Shown: piece after piece, positions 42,579 through 50,694 of the stretch
How positions within the stretch are numbered: position 1 is the stretch's first letter
How the letters are laid out: every line of letters begins with the position of its first letter
The notes under the pieces: model-generated
What the model was told of the DNA's origin: nothing
What the model saw: the letters and a program-made list of their open reading frames with translations, nothing else
Databases searched by the model: none
Translations under genes and position numbers: made by a program
Assembly (NCBI GenBank): GCA_025359185.1
Contig: JANYHF010000083.1
Span: 42,823-106,822, forward strand
Origin: Hyphomicrobiaceae bacterium
GTDB lineage: Bacteria > Pseudomonadota > Alphaproteobacteria > Rhizobiales > Hyphomicrobiaceae
Length of the DNA: 64,000 nucleotides
Direction: 5' to 3'

Positions 42579-43319
42579 CTAAAGATAGCCATGCACTTCG
42601 TCGATGGATGTATCGCCGATTGGCTTATTGAGCACGACTTCGCCGCGCGCCATCGCAACCACCCGGTCGCAAGATTGGAAAACGTGATGCATATTGTGGC
42701 TGATGAAGATGCCGGTCAGCCCCTGGGCCCGCAGTCCCTTGACGAAACCAATGACTTTGCTGGTTTCCTTGACCGAGAGGTGGTTGGTCGGCTCATCGAG
42801 GATTAGCACCTTCGACTTGAAATACATAGCGCGCGCGATGGCGACGCCTTGGCGCTGGCCGCCTGAGAGTTCGCCCACGAGTGCGTCCGGCGAGCGTAAA
42901 TGCAGGTCAACATCAGCGATCGCTTTCACGCTGTCGTCACGCATCTTGGCGTGATCCATGAGACCGATACCGAAGAAGGAAGCCGTCAACGGTTCGCGGC
43001 CAACGAACAGGTTGCGGGCAATTGACATGGTCGGGACCATGGAGTTGGTCTGGTAGATCGTCTCGATCCCCAGGTCCATGGCCTGTTTGGGCGTGGCGAT
43101 GTCAACCGGCGTGCCCTCAATAAAGACTTGCCCCTGGTCTGGACGGTGGACGCCGGACAGCACCTTGATCAGCGTCGTCTTGCCCGCGCCATTGTCGCCG
43201 ACAAGCCCCACGATCTCGCCCTTCGTGACGTAGAAATCGACGTTCTTGAGCGCGTGAACGCCAGAATACCATTTGTGCAGTCCCTTGGCTGCGATGATGG
43301 GAGCCGCGCCTTCAGCCAT
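42579..43319 (-). CDS. Sugar ABC transporter ATP-binding protein, single domain, cluster 2
   Basis: This 246-residue single ABC ATPase has Walker A GDNGAGKTT, signature LSGGQRQGVAIA, Walker B VLILDEPTNH and H-loop ISHNMHHV. It is closely similar in layout to the cluster 1 ATPase. A longer frame that reaches back into the permease gene is antisense-like noise; ATG at 43319 gives a complete domain. The permease gene stop lies two bases upstream, so both are coupled. Confidence 0.92.
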   Translation of the reverse strand: MAEGAAPIIAAKGLHKWYSGVHALKNVDFYVTKGEIVGLVGDNGAGKTTLIKVLSGVHRPDQGQVFIEGTPVDIATPKQAMDLGIETIYQTNSMVPTMSIARNLFVGREPLTASFFGIGLMDHAKMRDDSVKAIADVDLHLRSPDALVGELSGGQRQGVAIARAMYFKSKVLILDEPTNHLSVKETSKVIGFVKGLRAQGLTGIFISHNMHHVFQSCDRVVAMARGEVVLNKPIGDTSIDEVHGYL

Positions 43320-43321
43320 CC

Positions 43322-44290
43322 TCAGGTCTCCAGCTTGATTCGGCGCGATTGGCGGCGCAGCCAGGTGTTGCCAATGACGGCGAGGATCAAGAGCGAGCCG
43401 ATTGCAAACTTGAACCAGTTGGCATCGACCCGCGACAGCACCAGGCCATTGTCGATGACCCGGATCAACAGCGCCCCAACAATCGCGCCGACCACGGTGC
43501 CAATGCCGCCGAACAGCGATGTGCCTCCGATCACCGCCGCCGCAACGGCTTGCAACTCCAGCCCCTCGCCAAGCGATGGCAGCGGCGAACCAAGCCGCAG
43601 CACTTGGACAATACCGGCGAACCCTGCAAGCATGGAGCAGAGCACAAAACAAAACATCTTTACACGGCTTGTCGGGATGCCCATGGCGTTGGCCGCATCG
43701 ATTTGGCCGCCGGTGGCCTTGATCCAATTGCCCAGATTCATCAGCGACAGCGTGATTGCCAGGATCACCGCCAACCCTGCGAACCAGAACATCGACATGC
43801 GGATGAGGCCGATATACTGCGTAAAGATCCAACCTGGGATGTCTGCCGAAAGCAGCGGCGGGAAGCCGCCGGAGATCACCACAGTGATCGACCGGGCGAT
43901 GAACAGCATACCAAGCGTCGTAATGAAGGACGGAATGCCAAAGCGCAGCGTGATCATTCCGTTAGTGGCACCGATGCCGGCGGCCGCCAGCAGTCCGAGG
44001 AGTACGGCGGGTACGAACGGCACGCCCATGTTGTTGGTGATGGCCATCACCATCGGCGCTAGCGCGAACACCGAGCCAACCGAGATGTCGAACTCGCCCG
44101 CGATCATCAATATCGTGACGCCCATGGCGACCATACCCATCTCGGGCAACAGTCCGAGCACGCCGCGCAAATTGTCGTAGGAGAGCAGGAAGCCCCGGCT
44201 GGTCACTTGGAAGACCGCGATGAGGATGATCAGCAATACGATGCCCGCAAGCTCAGGCTTGTCGAGATAGATCTTCAGTAGCCGTTTCAT
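43322..44290 (-). CDS. Sugar ABC transporter permease (RbsC type), cluster 2
   Basis: This 322-residue protein has about eight to ten hydrophobic segments and the family stretches VTILMIAGEFDISVGSVFALAP, GIPSFITTLGMLFIARSIT, IDAANAMGIPTSRVKMFCFVLCSMLAGFAGI and VIGGTSLFGGIGTVVGAIVGALLI. It forms the inner-membrane channel of cluster 2. ATG at 44290 (MKRLL) is preferred over GTG at 44296, which is in frame two codons upstream. Confidence 0.92.
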   Translation of the reverse strand: MKRLLKIYLDKPELAGIVLLIILIAVFQVTSRGFLLSYDNLRGVLGLLPEMGMVAMGVTILMIAGEFDISVGSVFALAPMVMAITNNMGVPFVPAVLLGLLAAAGIGATNGMITLRFGIPSFITTLGMLFIARSITVVISGGFPPLLSADIPGWIFTQYIGLIRMSMFWFAGLAVILAITLSLMNLGNWIKATGGQIDAANAMGIPTSRVKMFCFVLCSMLAGFAGIVQVLRLGSPLPSLGEGLELQAVAAAVIGGTSLFGGIGTVVGAIVGALLIRVIDNGLVLSRVDANWFKFAIGSLLILAVIGNTWLRRQSRRIKLET

Positions 44291-44331
44291 GAGCACCGTC
44301 TGAGCTTGGGGCTAAGGCAGTATGGCGAAGC

Positions 44332-44364
44332 GGGTCAGACCCTGTCACCGACGGGGGCTGACCC
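44332..44364. promoter_or_regulatory. Hairpin between binding-protein and permease genes, cluster 2
   Basis: GGGTCAG-a-CCC, then a ten-base loop, then GGG-gg-CTGACCC forms a ten-pair interrupted stem in the 85 bp gap after the cluster 2 binding-protein gene. It occupies the same position as the hairpins in clusters 1 and 3, though with unrelated sequence. Confidence 0.55.
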
Positions 44365-44375
44365 TACTGGATGTC

Positions 44376-45356
44376 TTAGCGCACGCCTGCCTTTACCAGC
44401 TCCATAATCGACTTGGCCTGCTCGGGCGTTATGATCGCCTTGCCGGTGTTGATGTCGACGGGGGCGAGGCCCACGGTCTTGTACAGATAGGCCTGCATCA
44501 CCGGCATGAAGCCCTGCATGTAGGGCTGCTGGTCAACCTGGACCTGAACATAGCCGGTTCCCATCTCCGTGACGACTTCGGGCACGAGGTCGAAGCCGCC
44601 CAGCAGTACCTTACCTGGCGCCACGTTGCGGTCCTTCAAGACGCGGGCAACGGCGGCATGCCAGAAGCCTGTATCGAAATAGGCATTTACATCGGCGTTT
44701 GCGTTGAGATAGGCACCAACACGATCAGCGGTGATGGCGAGATCGGTGCCCGTATCGAGCCGGTCGATCTTGACCTGACGGCCACTGTTTGCCGCCTTGA
44801 AGTCTTCCAGGCCCTTTTTGATGCCGGCAGCCCTTTGCTCGGACCAGTTCTGGCCGGGTGCCGAGACACCGATCAGAAAGTGCAGAGGCCCGTCCTTGGG
44901 GAAGTTTGCCGATTGTGCCATGGCGAGGGCGACACCTGCGGCATACAAGTCTTGCCCGACGAACGCTTGGCGGAGGTCCTTGGACTTGCCCTCTGTCGCA
45001 TCGACATTGACGCCGATCACCACGATGCCAGCTTTGCGCGCGTCGGCCAGAATGCCGGTGAAGGCATTGTTGTCGACGATCGAGGTCATCAATACGTCGG
45101 GCTTGGACGCAATGGCCGCCTGCATGTTGGCAGCTTGCTGCTCGATAGACCCTTCAGTCTGCGTAAAGATCATCTGGCACTGGGCCTGCACCCTGCCACA
45201 CGCGTCGTCGAAGCCTTTCTTCACACCCTGCCAGAATGTGTTGCCGGTCGAAGAATGGATCGTAAAGGCGATCTTCACGGGGTCGGCAGCTTGCGCCGCA
45301 CCGGGTAACACCAGACCTAGAGCCACCACGGCAGTCGTCAAACGAGCACTTTTCAT
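44376..45356 (-). CDS. Sugar ABC transporter substrate-binding protein, cluster 2
   Basis: This 326-residue protein has a signal peptide (residues 1-23: MKSARLTTAVVALGLVLPGA, then AQA, cut before ADP) and a type 1 sugar-binding fold: KIAFTIHSSTGNTFWQGVKKGFDDA, PDVLMTSIVDNNAF, GVNVDAT, ITADRVGAYLNANADVNAYFDTG and VQVDQQPYMQGFMPVMQAYL. The ligand is unknown. It follows the dehydratase gene by 47 bp and comes before the permease, in a six-gene operon read from the FadR-type regulator. Confidence 0.92.
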   Translation of the reverse strand: MKSARLTTAVVALGLVLPGAAQAADPVKIAFTIHSSTGNTFWQGVKKGFDDACGRVQAQCQMIFTQTEGSIEQQAANMQAAIASKPDVLMTSIVDNNAFTGILADARKAGIVVIGVNVDATEGKSKDLRQAFVGQDLYAAGVALAMAQSANFPKDGPLHFLIGVSAPGQNWSEQRAAGIKKGLEDFKAANSGRQVKIDRLDTGTDLAITADRVGAYLNANADVNAYFDTGFWHAAVARVLKDRNVAPGKVLLGGFDLVPEVVTEMGTGYVQVQVDQQPYMQGFMPVMQAYLYKTVGLAPVDINTGKAIITPEQAKSIMELVKAGVR

Positions 45357-45403
45357 TGCGTCCTCCCAGTTACAGTTACGACGTCCACTGTTTTCGCCGC
45401 CGG

Positions 45404-46600
45404 TCAGGTTCCCTTGGAGACCCTGACTGACGCCGTGAACCTCTTTTCGATATCGGGTGCGAGCTCCATTCCGAGACCCGGACCTGGCGGCACACTGATA
45501 AATCCGTCGTGAACCTCTGGCAGCGCGGTGACGAGATCGCGATACCAGGTGCGATAATAGGCCCGGACACTTTCCTGGATGAGTGCATTGGGCACATTAA
45601 GAGACAGATGAGTGGAAGCGCACAGCACGACGGGTCCGGTGCAATCATGCGGCGCTACTGGCAGGTGCCAGGCCTCGGCCATGGTTGCAATTTTCTTGGC
45701 CTCCGACACGCCACCGCACCAGGAGAGATCGAGCATGATGACACCGGCGACGCCAGTCTCCAGAAGATCGCGGAACGCCCAGCGCGTGGCGAGAGTTTCG
45801 GAGGCGCAGATGGGGGCGGGCGACACCTCAGCATAGCGCTTAAGACTGGCGAGGCTATCCATCTTGATCGGGTCTTCGTGCCACTTAGTGTCGAATGGCG
45901 TCAGCGCCTTGGCAATCCGCATCGCGGGCAGCAGCTGCCATAAGGAGTGGAACTCGACCATGATCTCCATGCGGCCGCCAACACGCTTGCGGATCTTTTC
46001 GAATGGCTCAAGCGCGCGTTTCAAATCGCCGGTCGAGATCTCGACGCCGTCTGTCTTCTCAGCAGCAAGATCAAAGGGCCAGATCTTCATGGCCGTTATG
46101 CCCTCAGCCAAGAGTTCCTCAGCGAGGTCGTCCGCGCGGGTCAAGAAACCGTTGAGATCGTCAAATTGCCCCTGACCACCAAGCCCCCAGTAGCCGCTAC
46201 TCTGCCCATTGCCAGTGCGCATATAATCAGTTCCCGCACAGGTATTATACGTACGGATCCTGTCACGGGTGAAACCACCCAGGAGCTGTGCAAGCGGTTG
46301 CCCGGTCAGCTTGCCAAGAATGTCCCAAAGGGCGATGTCGAAGGCCGAATTGCCGCGCATCTCAGCACCTGTCGAGCGAAACCCGAGATAGCCGGTCAGG
46401 TCCTTGGAGAGTTTGTCGATTTGGCGCGGATCACGGCCGATCACACGTGGGGCTAGCACCTCATGAACGTAGGCTTCAACCGTCTGCGGCATGAGAAAGG
46501 TTTCGCCGAGCCCAATGATGCCCTCGGACGTATGCACCCTCAGCCACATCAGGTTGCCGAACTCGGCGAGGCGAATGGTTTCCAAGGCCGTGATGCGCAT
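45404..46600 (-). CDS. Enolase superfamily (mandelate racemase/muconate lactonizing) dehydratase, cluster 2
   Basis: This 398-residue enzyme has likely metal ligands Glu216 (MVEFHS), Glu242 (WHEDP) and Glu268 (ASETL), His218 next to the first ligand and His318 (APHDCTGP) as the catalytic base region. The first ligand is Glu rather than the more usual Asp. By family it abstracts the proton alpha to a carboxylate, most likely as a sugar-acid dehydratase or an epimerase. It lies between the regulator (three bases upstream) and the cluster 2 binding protein, which ties it to the imported compound. Confidence 0.87.
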   Translation of the reverse strand: MRITALETIRLAEFGNLMWLRVHTSEGIIGLGETFLMPQTVEAYVHEVLAPRVIGRDPRQIDKLSKDLTGYLGFRSTGAEMRGNSAFDIALWDILGKLTGQPLAQLLGGFTRDRIRTYNTCAGTDYMRTGNGQSSGYWGLGGQGQFDDLNGFLTRADDLAEELLAEGITAMKIWPFDLAAEKTDGVEISTGDLKRALEPFEKIRKRVGGRMEIMVEFHSLWQLLPAMRIAKALTPFDTKWHEDPIKMDSLASLKRYAEVSPAPICASETLATRWAFRDLLETGVAGVIMLDLSWCGGVSEAKKIATMAEAWHLPVAPHDCTGPVVLCASTHLSLNVPNALIQESVRAYYRTWYRDLVTALPEVHDGFISVPPGPGLGMELAPDIEKRFTASVRVSKGT

Positions 46601-46603
46601 GAT

Positions 46604-47329
46604 CTAGACGACCCCCGCATCAAGGAGTGCCTTGACGGAACTGTCGAAATGCTCAGCCATTGCGGCCTCGCCGGCGGGCGCATTGCGAGCCAGGATCGAA
46701 GCGGCGATGCGTTCGTGGCAGGCGATCGAGCCGAGCCGTTCGCTTTTCAGCCGGCGGCTTGCCCAGCTGATGTGCCATGTCTCACGGGTCACCACGTGGA
46801 AGGCGTTGACGATCAGCGAAAAGAGCGGGTTGCGGCTGGCCCGTGCAATGGCCTCGTGGAAGGCAATGTCGTCCTCCATGATGGCGTCAGGATGCTGCCA
46901 GTCCCGGCGCATGGCACTGGCAAGCTGAGCAATTTCGGCGGCCTCCGCATCGCTTCGCCGGAGCGCCGCAAGAGCCACGGTGCGCATCTCAATCGTTCGG
47001 CGCACATCGTAGATCTGCTGGATGCTCACCTGGTCGGTTTGGACCGCGTGGTCAAGCACGAGAGGAAGCACCGTTTGATCAATGGCGCCAACGCGCGCCT
47101 TGCGGCCGTTGCCCACTTCGATGATGCCCAATGTCGCCAATGAGCGAAAGGCTTCACGGACCACGGCACGCGAAACGCCCGTCTTGGCGGCGAATGTTGC
47201 CTCGCCAGGGATCTCCATGCCCGGCTTCAGCCGCTGCTCGCGAACATGGTCATTCACAGCTCGCATGACTCGCGCCACGAGGCTCGGCTCAGTTTCACAG
47301 GTTGATCCAGCAATTGCCAACGTTCGCAT
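46604..47329 (-). CDS. FadR-type GntR family transcriptional regulator
   Basis: This 241-residue regulator has an N-terminal GntR winged helix (LVARVMRAVNDHVREQRLKPG, then GEATFAAKTGVSRAVVREAFRSLATLGIIEVGNGRKARV) and a C-terminal all-helical FCD domain with the metal-binding Asp and His pattern (EDDIAFHEAIARAS). FCD regulators sense small organic acids, including sugar acids. ATG at 47329 lies five bases after the palindrome 47335-47345, so either the transcript is nearly leaderless or the operator overlaps the 5' leader. It is the first gene of the cluster 2 operon. Confidence 0.92.
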   Translation of the reverse strand: MRTLAIAGSTCETEPSLVARVMRAVNDHVREQRLKPGMEIPGEATFAAKTGVSRAVVREAFRSLATLGIIEVGNGRKARVGAIDQTVLPLVLDHAVQTDQVSIQQIYDVRRTIEMRTVALAALRRSDAEAAEIAQLASAMRRDWQHPDAIMEDDIAFHEAIARASRNPLFSLIVNAFHVVTRETWHISWASRRLKSERLGSIACHERIAASILARNAPAGEAAMAEHFDSSVKALLDAGVV

Positions 47330-47334
47330 TTGAG

Positions 47335-47345
47335 CTATCTGATAG
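47335..47345. promoter_or_regulatory. Candidate FadR-type operator before cluster 2 regulator
   Basis: CTATC-T-GATAG is a perfect five-base palindrome around one central base, immediately upstream of the regulator start. Its core also occurs upstream of cluster 1 at 41288-41298. The position suggests autorepression. The 47330-47554 gap otherwise shows no gene. Confidence 0.55.
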
Positions 47346-47554
47346 GTACCACAAAAAATTGGAATAGCATGGCGCCTCTATGGAGTCCACGTCGCCGTTT
47401 GCCCACTCCGGAACATTGGTAGATTTCCTCGACGACGCTGATTGCGAGACTGATCGGCCCGGTGGCCGAGTGACGCCAGAGTGCATCGGCTGTTGCTGTT
47501 AGGCCAGCCCTTTCGTGCGTCGGTTAGGCGGATCATCCACGTCTTCAAAGCGCA

Positions 47555-48277
47555 TTACTGTTCGGCAAAATAATCTGTAAACATTGGTTTCAGACGCGCG
47601 ATGGTAGCATCGACAGAGTTGATGTGGGCCCGCATGGCCAGGATTGCTTTGTGCGTGTCACCAACATCGAGATGACCAATGATGGACGCGTGTTCAGCAA
47701 TAATGTGCTCCATGTGGCCAGGCACCGGATTTGCCAGGTGTCCGATCCTGTCGAGTAGGGTTTTGACGCTTTGTACGGTCGCCCAGACTCCCTCTAGGCC
47801 CGCGCATTCAGCAAAGGCGCGGTGGAACGATTCGTTCTCGAGGTAGAACGCCCAAGTGTCTCCGTCTGCTGCATGATGGCTTTGGTTCGCCATGCTCCGG
47901 TGCGCCCGCGCCGACCATTCTGGCGACCACGCGAGGGCCGCGTGTTCCAGTAGAGCCGTCTCAAGCGCCACCCTGGCGAACTGTCCCTCACGGACCTGTT
48001 TCAACTTGACCGGCGCGACGAAACTGCCGCGCTGCGGGAAAATCTCGATCAGCCCGTCCTCGGCAAGCCGCGTCAGGGCGATACGCACTGGTGAGCGTGA
48101 CACACCAAAGACACCACAGAGCCGGTTCTCGCTGACGGGTGCGTTTGGACGTATACGGCATGTCAGTATGGCTTCGCGAAGATGGGTGTAGATCTGGTCG
48201 GCTGCAGGCAACTGCCGGTCCAATGCGATCGGCGCAATCGCGTCGCCATCCAGTTTCAACCGTGCCGCCGGCTGCAT
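47555..48277 (-). CDS. GntR family regulator with FCD domain, divergent from cluster 3
   Basis: This 240-residue protein has a GntR helix-turn-helix (QIYTHLREAILTCRIRPNAPVSENRLCGVFGVSRSPVRIALTRLAEDGLIEIFPQRGSFVAPV) and an FCD ligand domain (YLENESFHRAFAECAG, EHASIIGHLDVGDTHKAILAMRAHI). It is a different subgroup from the cluster 2 regulator. It is divergent from cluster 3 with 164 bp between, so it most likely represses that cluster and itself. The candidate operator is at 48345-48356. Confidence 0.9.
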   Translation of the reverse strand: MQPAARLKLDGDAIAPIALDRQLPAADQIYTHLREAILTCRIRPNAPVSENRLCGVFGVSRSPVRIALTRLAEDGLIEIFPQRGSFVAPVKLKQVREGQFARVALETALLEHAALAWSPEWSARAHRSMANQSHHAADGDTWAFYLENESFHRAFAECAGLEGVWATVQSVKTLLDRIGHLANPVPGHMEHIIAEHASIIGHLDVGDTHKAILAMRAHINSVDATIARLKPMFTDYFAEQ

Positions 48278-48344
48278 CCTGCCAATCCTGCTTTGTTGCG
48301 ACCGTATTGTTGATCGAAAGGCATAACCTCTTGCACCATTTTAT

Positions 48345-48356
48345 CTTGTATACTAG
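48345..48356. promoter_or_regulatory. Candidate GntR operator and -10 region for cluster 3
   Basis: CTTGTATACTAG is a near-perfect palindrome (five of six pairs) centred on GTATAC in the divergent gap. It includes TATACT, a good -10 match, about 88 bp before the cluster 3 binding-protein start, so a bound repressor would block RNA polymerase. Function is inferred from position and symmetry. Confidence 0.5.
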
Positions 48357-48441
48357 CATCTCAGTCGGCGGTGCAAGCAAGGTTCGCTCAACGACGCGCG
48401 CCAAAACTGTCAGACTGCATAAACACCAAGGAGGAGCGCCC

Positions 48442-49470
48442 ATGCGCAATTCGATACTAAAGAGTGGTCTCGCCATGTTGGCGGTGGCGGGGCTGGCAAG
48501 TCCAGCGTTGGCCGGTTCGGATACCAAGGTTGCCCTGGTGCCGGGCGGGCCGCACCCGTATTTCGCCGCCTGGGAACAGGCCGGCAAAGATGCCATGAAG
48601 GACTTCAGTCTTGCCGCAGGCGATTACCGTGTACCGCAGAAATGGGAGCTGTCGCAGCAAAGCCAGTTGCTCGAAAGCCTGTTGACCCAGGGCTACAACG
48701 CCTTCCTGATTTTCCCAGGCGATGCCGTCGGCACCAATGCTGTCGTGCAGGAAATCGTCGACAACAAGGGCATTGCTATCGCCACGGCTGGCTGCCTGAA
48801 GGACCCGACACCGGCCCTGTTTTGCATGGGAACAGATACGGGCAATTCGGCCTATCTCGGCACCAAGGAACTGATCAAGGCGATGGGCGGCAAGGGCCGC
48901 ATCGCCCATTTCACCGGCTTCCTGGTTGATCCTAACACGCAGCTTCGTATCGATGCGGTGAAGAAAGCCGCCGATGAGACGAACGGTGCCGTGACCGTCG
49001 TACAGGTGATCGCCGATATCGACGCGCCACAGCCAGCAGAAGAGAAGATCAACGCCTATCTGGCGGCCCATGCCGCGGATGTCGACGGTATTGTTACGAC
49101 GGCCTGGGTTCCGGCGGTTACGGCAGCCAACTCGCTGCGGAAGCTTGGTGATAAGCGCATCAAGATGGTCGGCATCGATCATGACGAAGTGGTGATCAAA
49201 GCCATCAAGGATGGCTTCGTCAACGGGACCATGCTGCAGAACCCATATGGCCAGGGCTATCTCGGCTCCTACGTGCTCAACAAGCTGCGCGGCGGCTGCA
49301 AGCTGAAAGACGATGCGCCGTGGAAGTCGAATGCGCTCACCAAGAAGTTCGTCGACAGCGGCACGGTGTTCGTAGACGCTTCGCAGGCCGACAACTATGT
49401 TGACGCCATGCGCGCCATAACCAAGACCATTCTCGCCAATTTCGAAAAAGACTACATGACCTGCTCTTGA
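48442..49470 (+). CDS. Sugar ABC transporter substrate-binding protein, cluster 3
   Basis: This 342-residue periplasmic protein has a signal peptide (MRNSILKSGLAMLAVAGLAS, then PALA) and a type 1 sugar-binding fold: KVALVPGGPHPYFAAWEQAGKDA, GYNAFLIFPGDAVGTNAVVQE, GRIAHFTGFLVDPNTQLRIDAV and VGIDHDEVVIKAIKDG with MLQNPYGQGYLG. AAGGAGGAG lies five to seven bases before ATG 48442, a strong ribosome-binding site that fits a highly expressed binding protein. A rhamnose-type ligand is suggested by the mutarotase gene in the same operon. Confidence 0.93.
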   Translation: MRNSILKSGLAMLAVAGLASPALAGSDTKVALVPGGPHPYFAAWEQAGKDAMKDFSLAAGDYRVPQKWELSQQSQLLESLLTQGYNAFLIFPGDAVGTNAVVQEIVDNKGIAIATAGCLKDPTPALFCMGTDTGNSAYLGTKELIKAMGGKGRIAHFTGFLVDPNTQLRIDAVKKAADETNGAVTVVQVIADIDAPQPAEEKINAYLAAHAADVDGIVTTAWVPAVTAANSLRKLGDKRIKMVGIDHDEVVIKAIKDGFVNGTMLQNPYGQGYLGSYVLNKLRGGCKLKDDAPWKSNALTKKFVDSGTVFVDASQADNYVDAMRAITKTILANFEKDYMTCS

Positions 49471-49584
49471 GGCGCACTCCTGCCTCGTGCGTGGAACCTA
49501 TGGGAAGGCCGCCAAACAAAGCGGTGGCCTTCCAGGGGCTTCTGCACCAATTGACTGCCCCTGACGTCGAGTGCACTCTTTCTT

Positions 49585-49612
49585 CGTCATTCGCGCGAAG
49601 GCGGGAATGACG
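49585..49612. promoter_or_regulatory. Hairpin between binding-protein and permease genes, cluster 3
   Basis: CGTCATTC-g-CGC-gaag-GCG-g-GAATGACG is an 11-pair stem with one mismatch in the 183 bp gap after the binding-protein gene. It resembles the common intergenic CGTCATTC palindromes and may also limit transcription into the permease genes. Confidence 0.6.
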
Positions 49613-49653
49613 GGTTCGGGAGGTGGGTGCCACAGGTGAATTGAAGCTTCCGC

Positions 49654-50694
49654 ATGACAACTGCTGCATCGGACTCTGCAACGACACCCGAACCGGGCGC
49701 CGCTGAGGTGCCGCGTCCTTCGGTGACATTGCAGGTGTTGCTCTCCAACGAATTCGGCTTGGCTGCCTTGATTGCGGTTGCCGTAGTCATCTTCGCCACG
49801 TCTCTCCCCGGTTTCACTTCGCCCTTCAGCCTGTTCACGCTCAGCCGCCAGATCGGCATCGACACCATGATCGGCCTTGCCATGATGGCGGTGATCGTGA
49901 CCGGCGGCCTCGATCTATCGGTCGGGGCGATTGGGGCGTGTGCAGCAATGTTCTTTGGTTTCGGGTTGGAACAGCTCGGATTGCCGCTTCCGGTCGCTAT
50001 CGTCTTTGCCTTGCTGCTCGGCGCCGGACTTGGAGCCATCAACGGCATCACTGTTGTGCGTTCAGGCGTCCACAGTTTCATCATCACACTCGCCAGCATG
50101 AGCATATTCTTTGGCGTGATGATCTATCTGACGCAAGCTAAGGGTTTCAACGGCCTGCCACCCGGCGTTGCGGCCTTCGGCAGGATGAAACTGGTGGGGC
50201 CGGTGTCCGTGCTGCTGGTCACGACGCTGGCTGTCTGCGCGGGCCTGCTGGTGCTGTACCGGTTCACGGCCCTGGGGCGGCAGATGCTGTCCGCGGGCGC
50301 CAATGCGCGGGCTGCGGAGCTTTCCGGCATCGAGGTCGGGCGTACACTGATTTTTTGCCATGCATTGACAGGCGCCCTTGCAGCCTTGGCAGGCCTTATG
50401 CTGACTGCCCGTACCGGTGCGGCGGTGCCATCGATGGCGGGTCATCTCGGCCAGGATTGGCTGCTGCCCGCGTTTCTGGCCCCCGTGCTCGGTGGCACGC
50501 TGCTGACGGGCGGGCGCGTTTCGGTCATCGGCACGCTGCTGGGTGCCACCTTCGTCACCGTCATCACGAGCGGACTATTGCTCATGCGAGTCAGCGAGTT
50601 CTGGGTGCAAGCGTTTCTCGGACTGATGCTGCTCGCCGCCGTATTGATCGACAAGGCGCGGCATACGCTGTTGCGACGGCGAGGGATGATCTGA
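49654..50694 (+). CDS. Sugar ABC transporter permease 1, cluster 3
   Basis: This 346-residue RbsC-type permease has multiple hydrophobic segments and the signatures MMAVIVTGGLDLSVGAIGACAAMFFGF, TVVRSGVHSFIITLASMSIFFGVMIYL, GANARAAELSGIEVGRTLIFCHALTGALAALAGLMLTA and FLAPVLGGTLLTGGRVSVIGTLLGA. ATG at 49654 is used. Its stop overlaps the next permease start (TGATG), so the two are translated together and probably form a heterodimeric channel. Confidence 0.93.
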   Translation: MTTAASDSATTPEPGAAEVPRPSVTLQVLLSNEFGLAALIAVAVVIFATSLPGFTSPFSLFTLSRQIGIDTMIGLAMMAVIVTGGLDLSVGAIGACAAMFFGFGLEQLGLPLPVAIVFALLLGAGLGAINGITVVRSGVHSFIITLASMSIFFGVMIYLTQAKGFNGLPPGVAAFGRMKLVGPVSVLLVTTLAVCAGLLVLYRFTALGRQMLSAGANARAAELSGIEVGRTLIFCHALTGALAALAGLMLTARTGAAVPSMAGHLGQDWLLPAFLAPVLGGTLLTGGRVSVIGTLLGATFVTVITSGLLLMRVSEFWVQAFLGLMLLAAVLIDKARHTLLRRRGMI

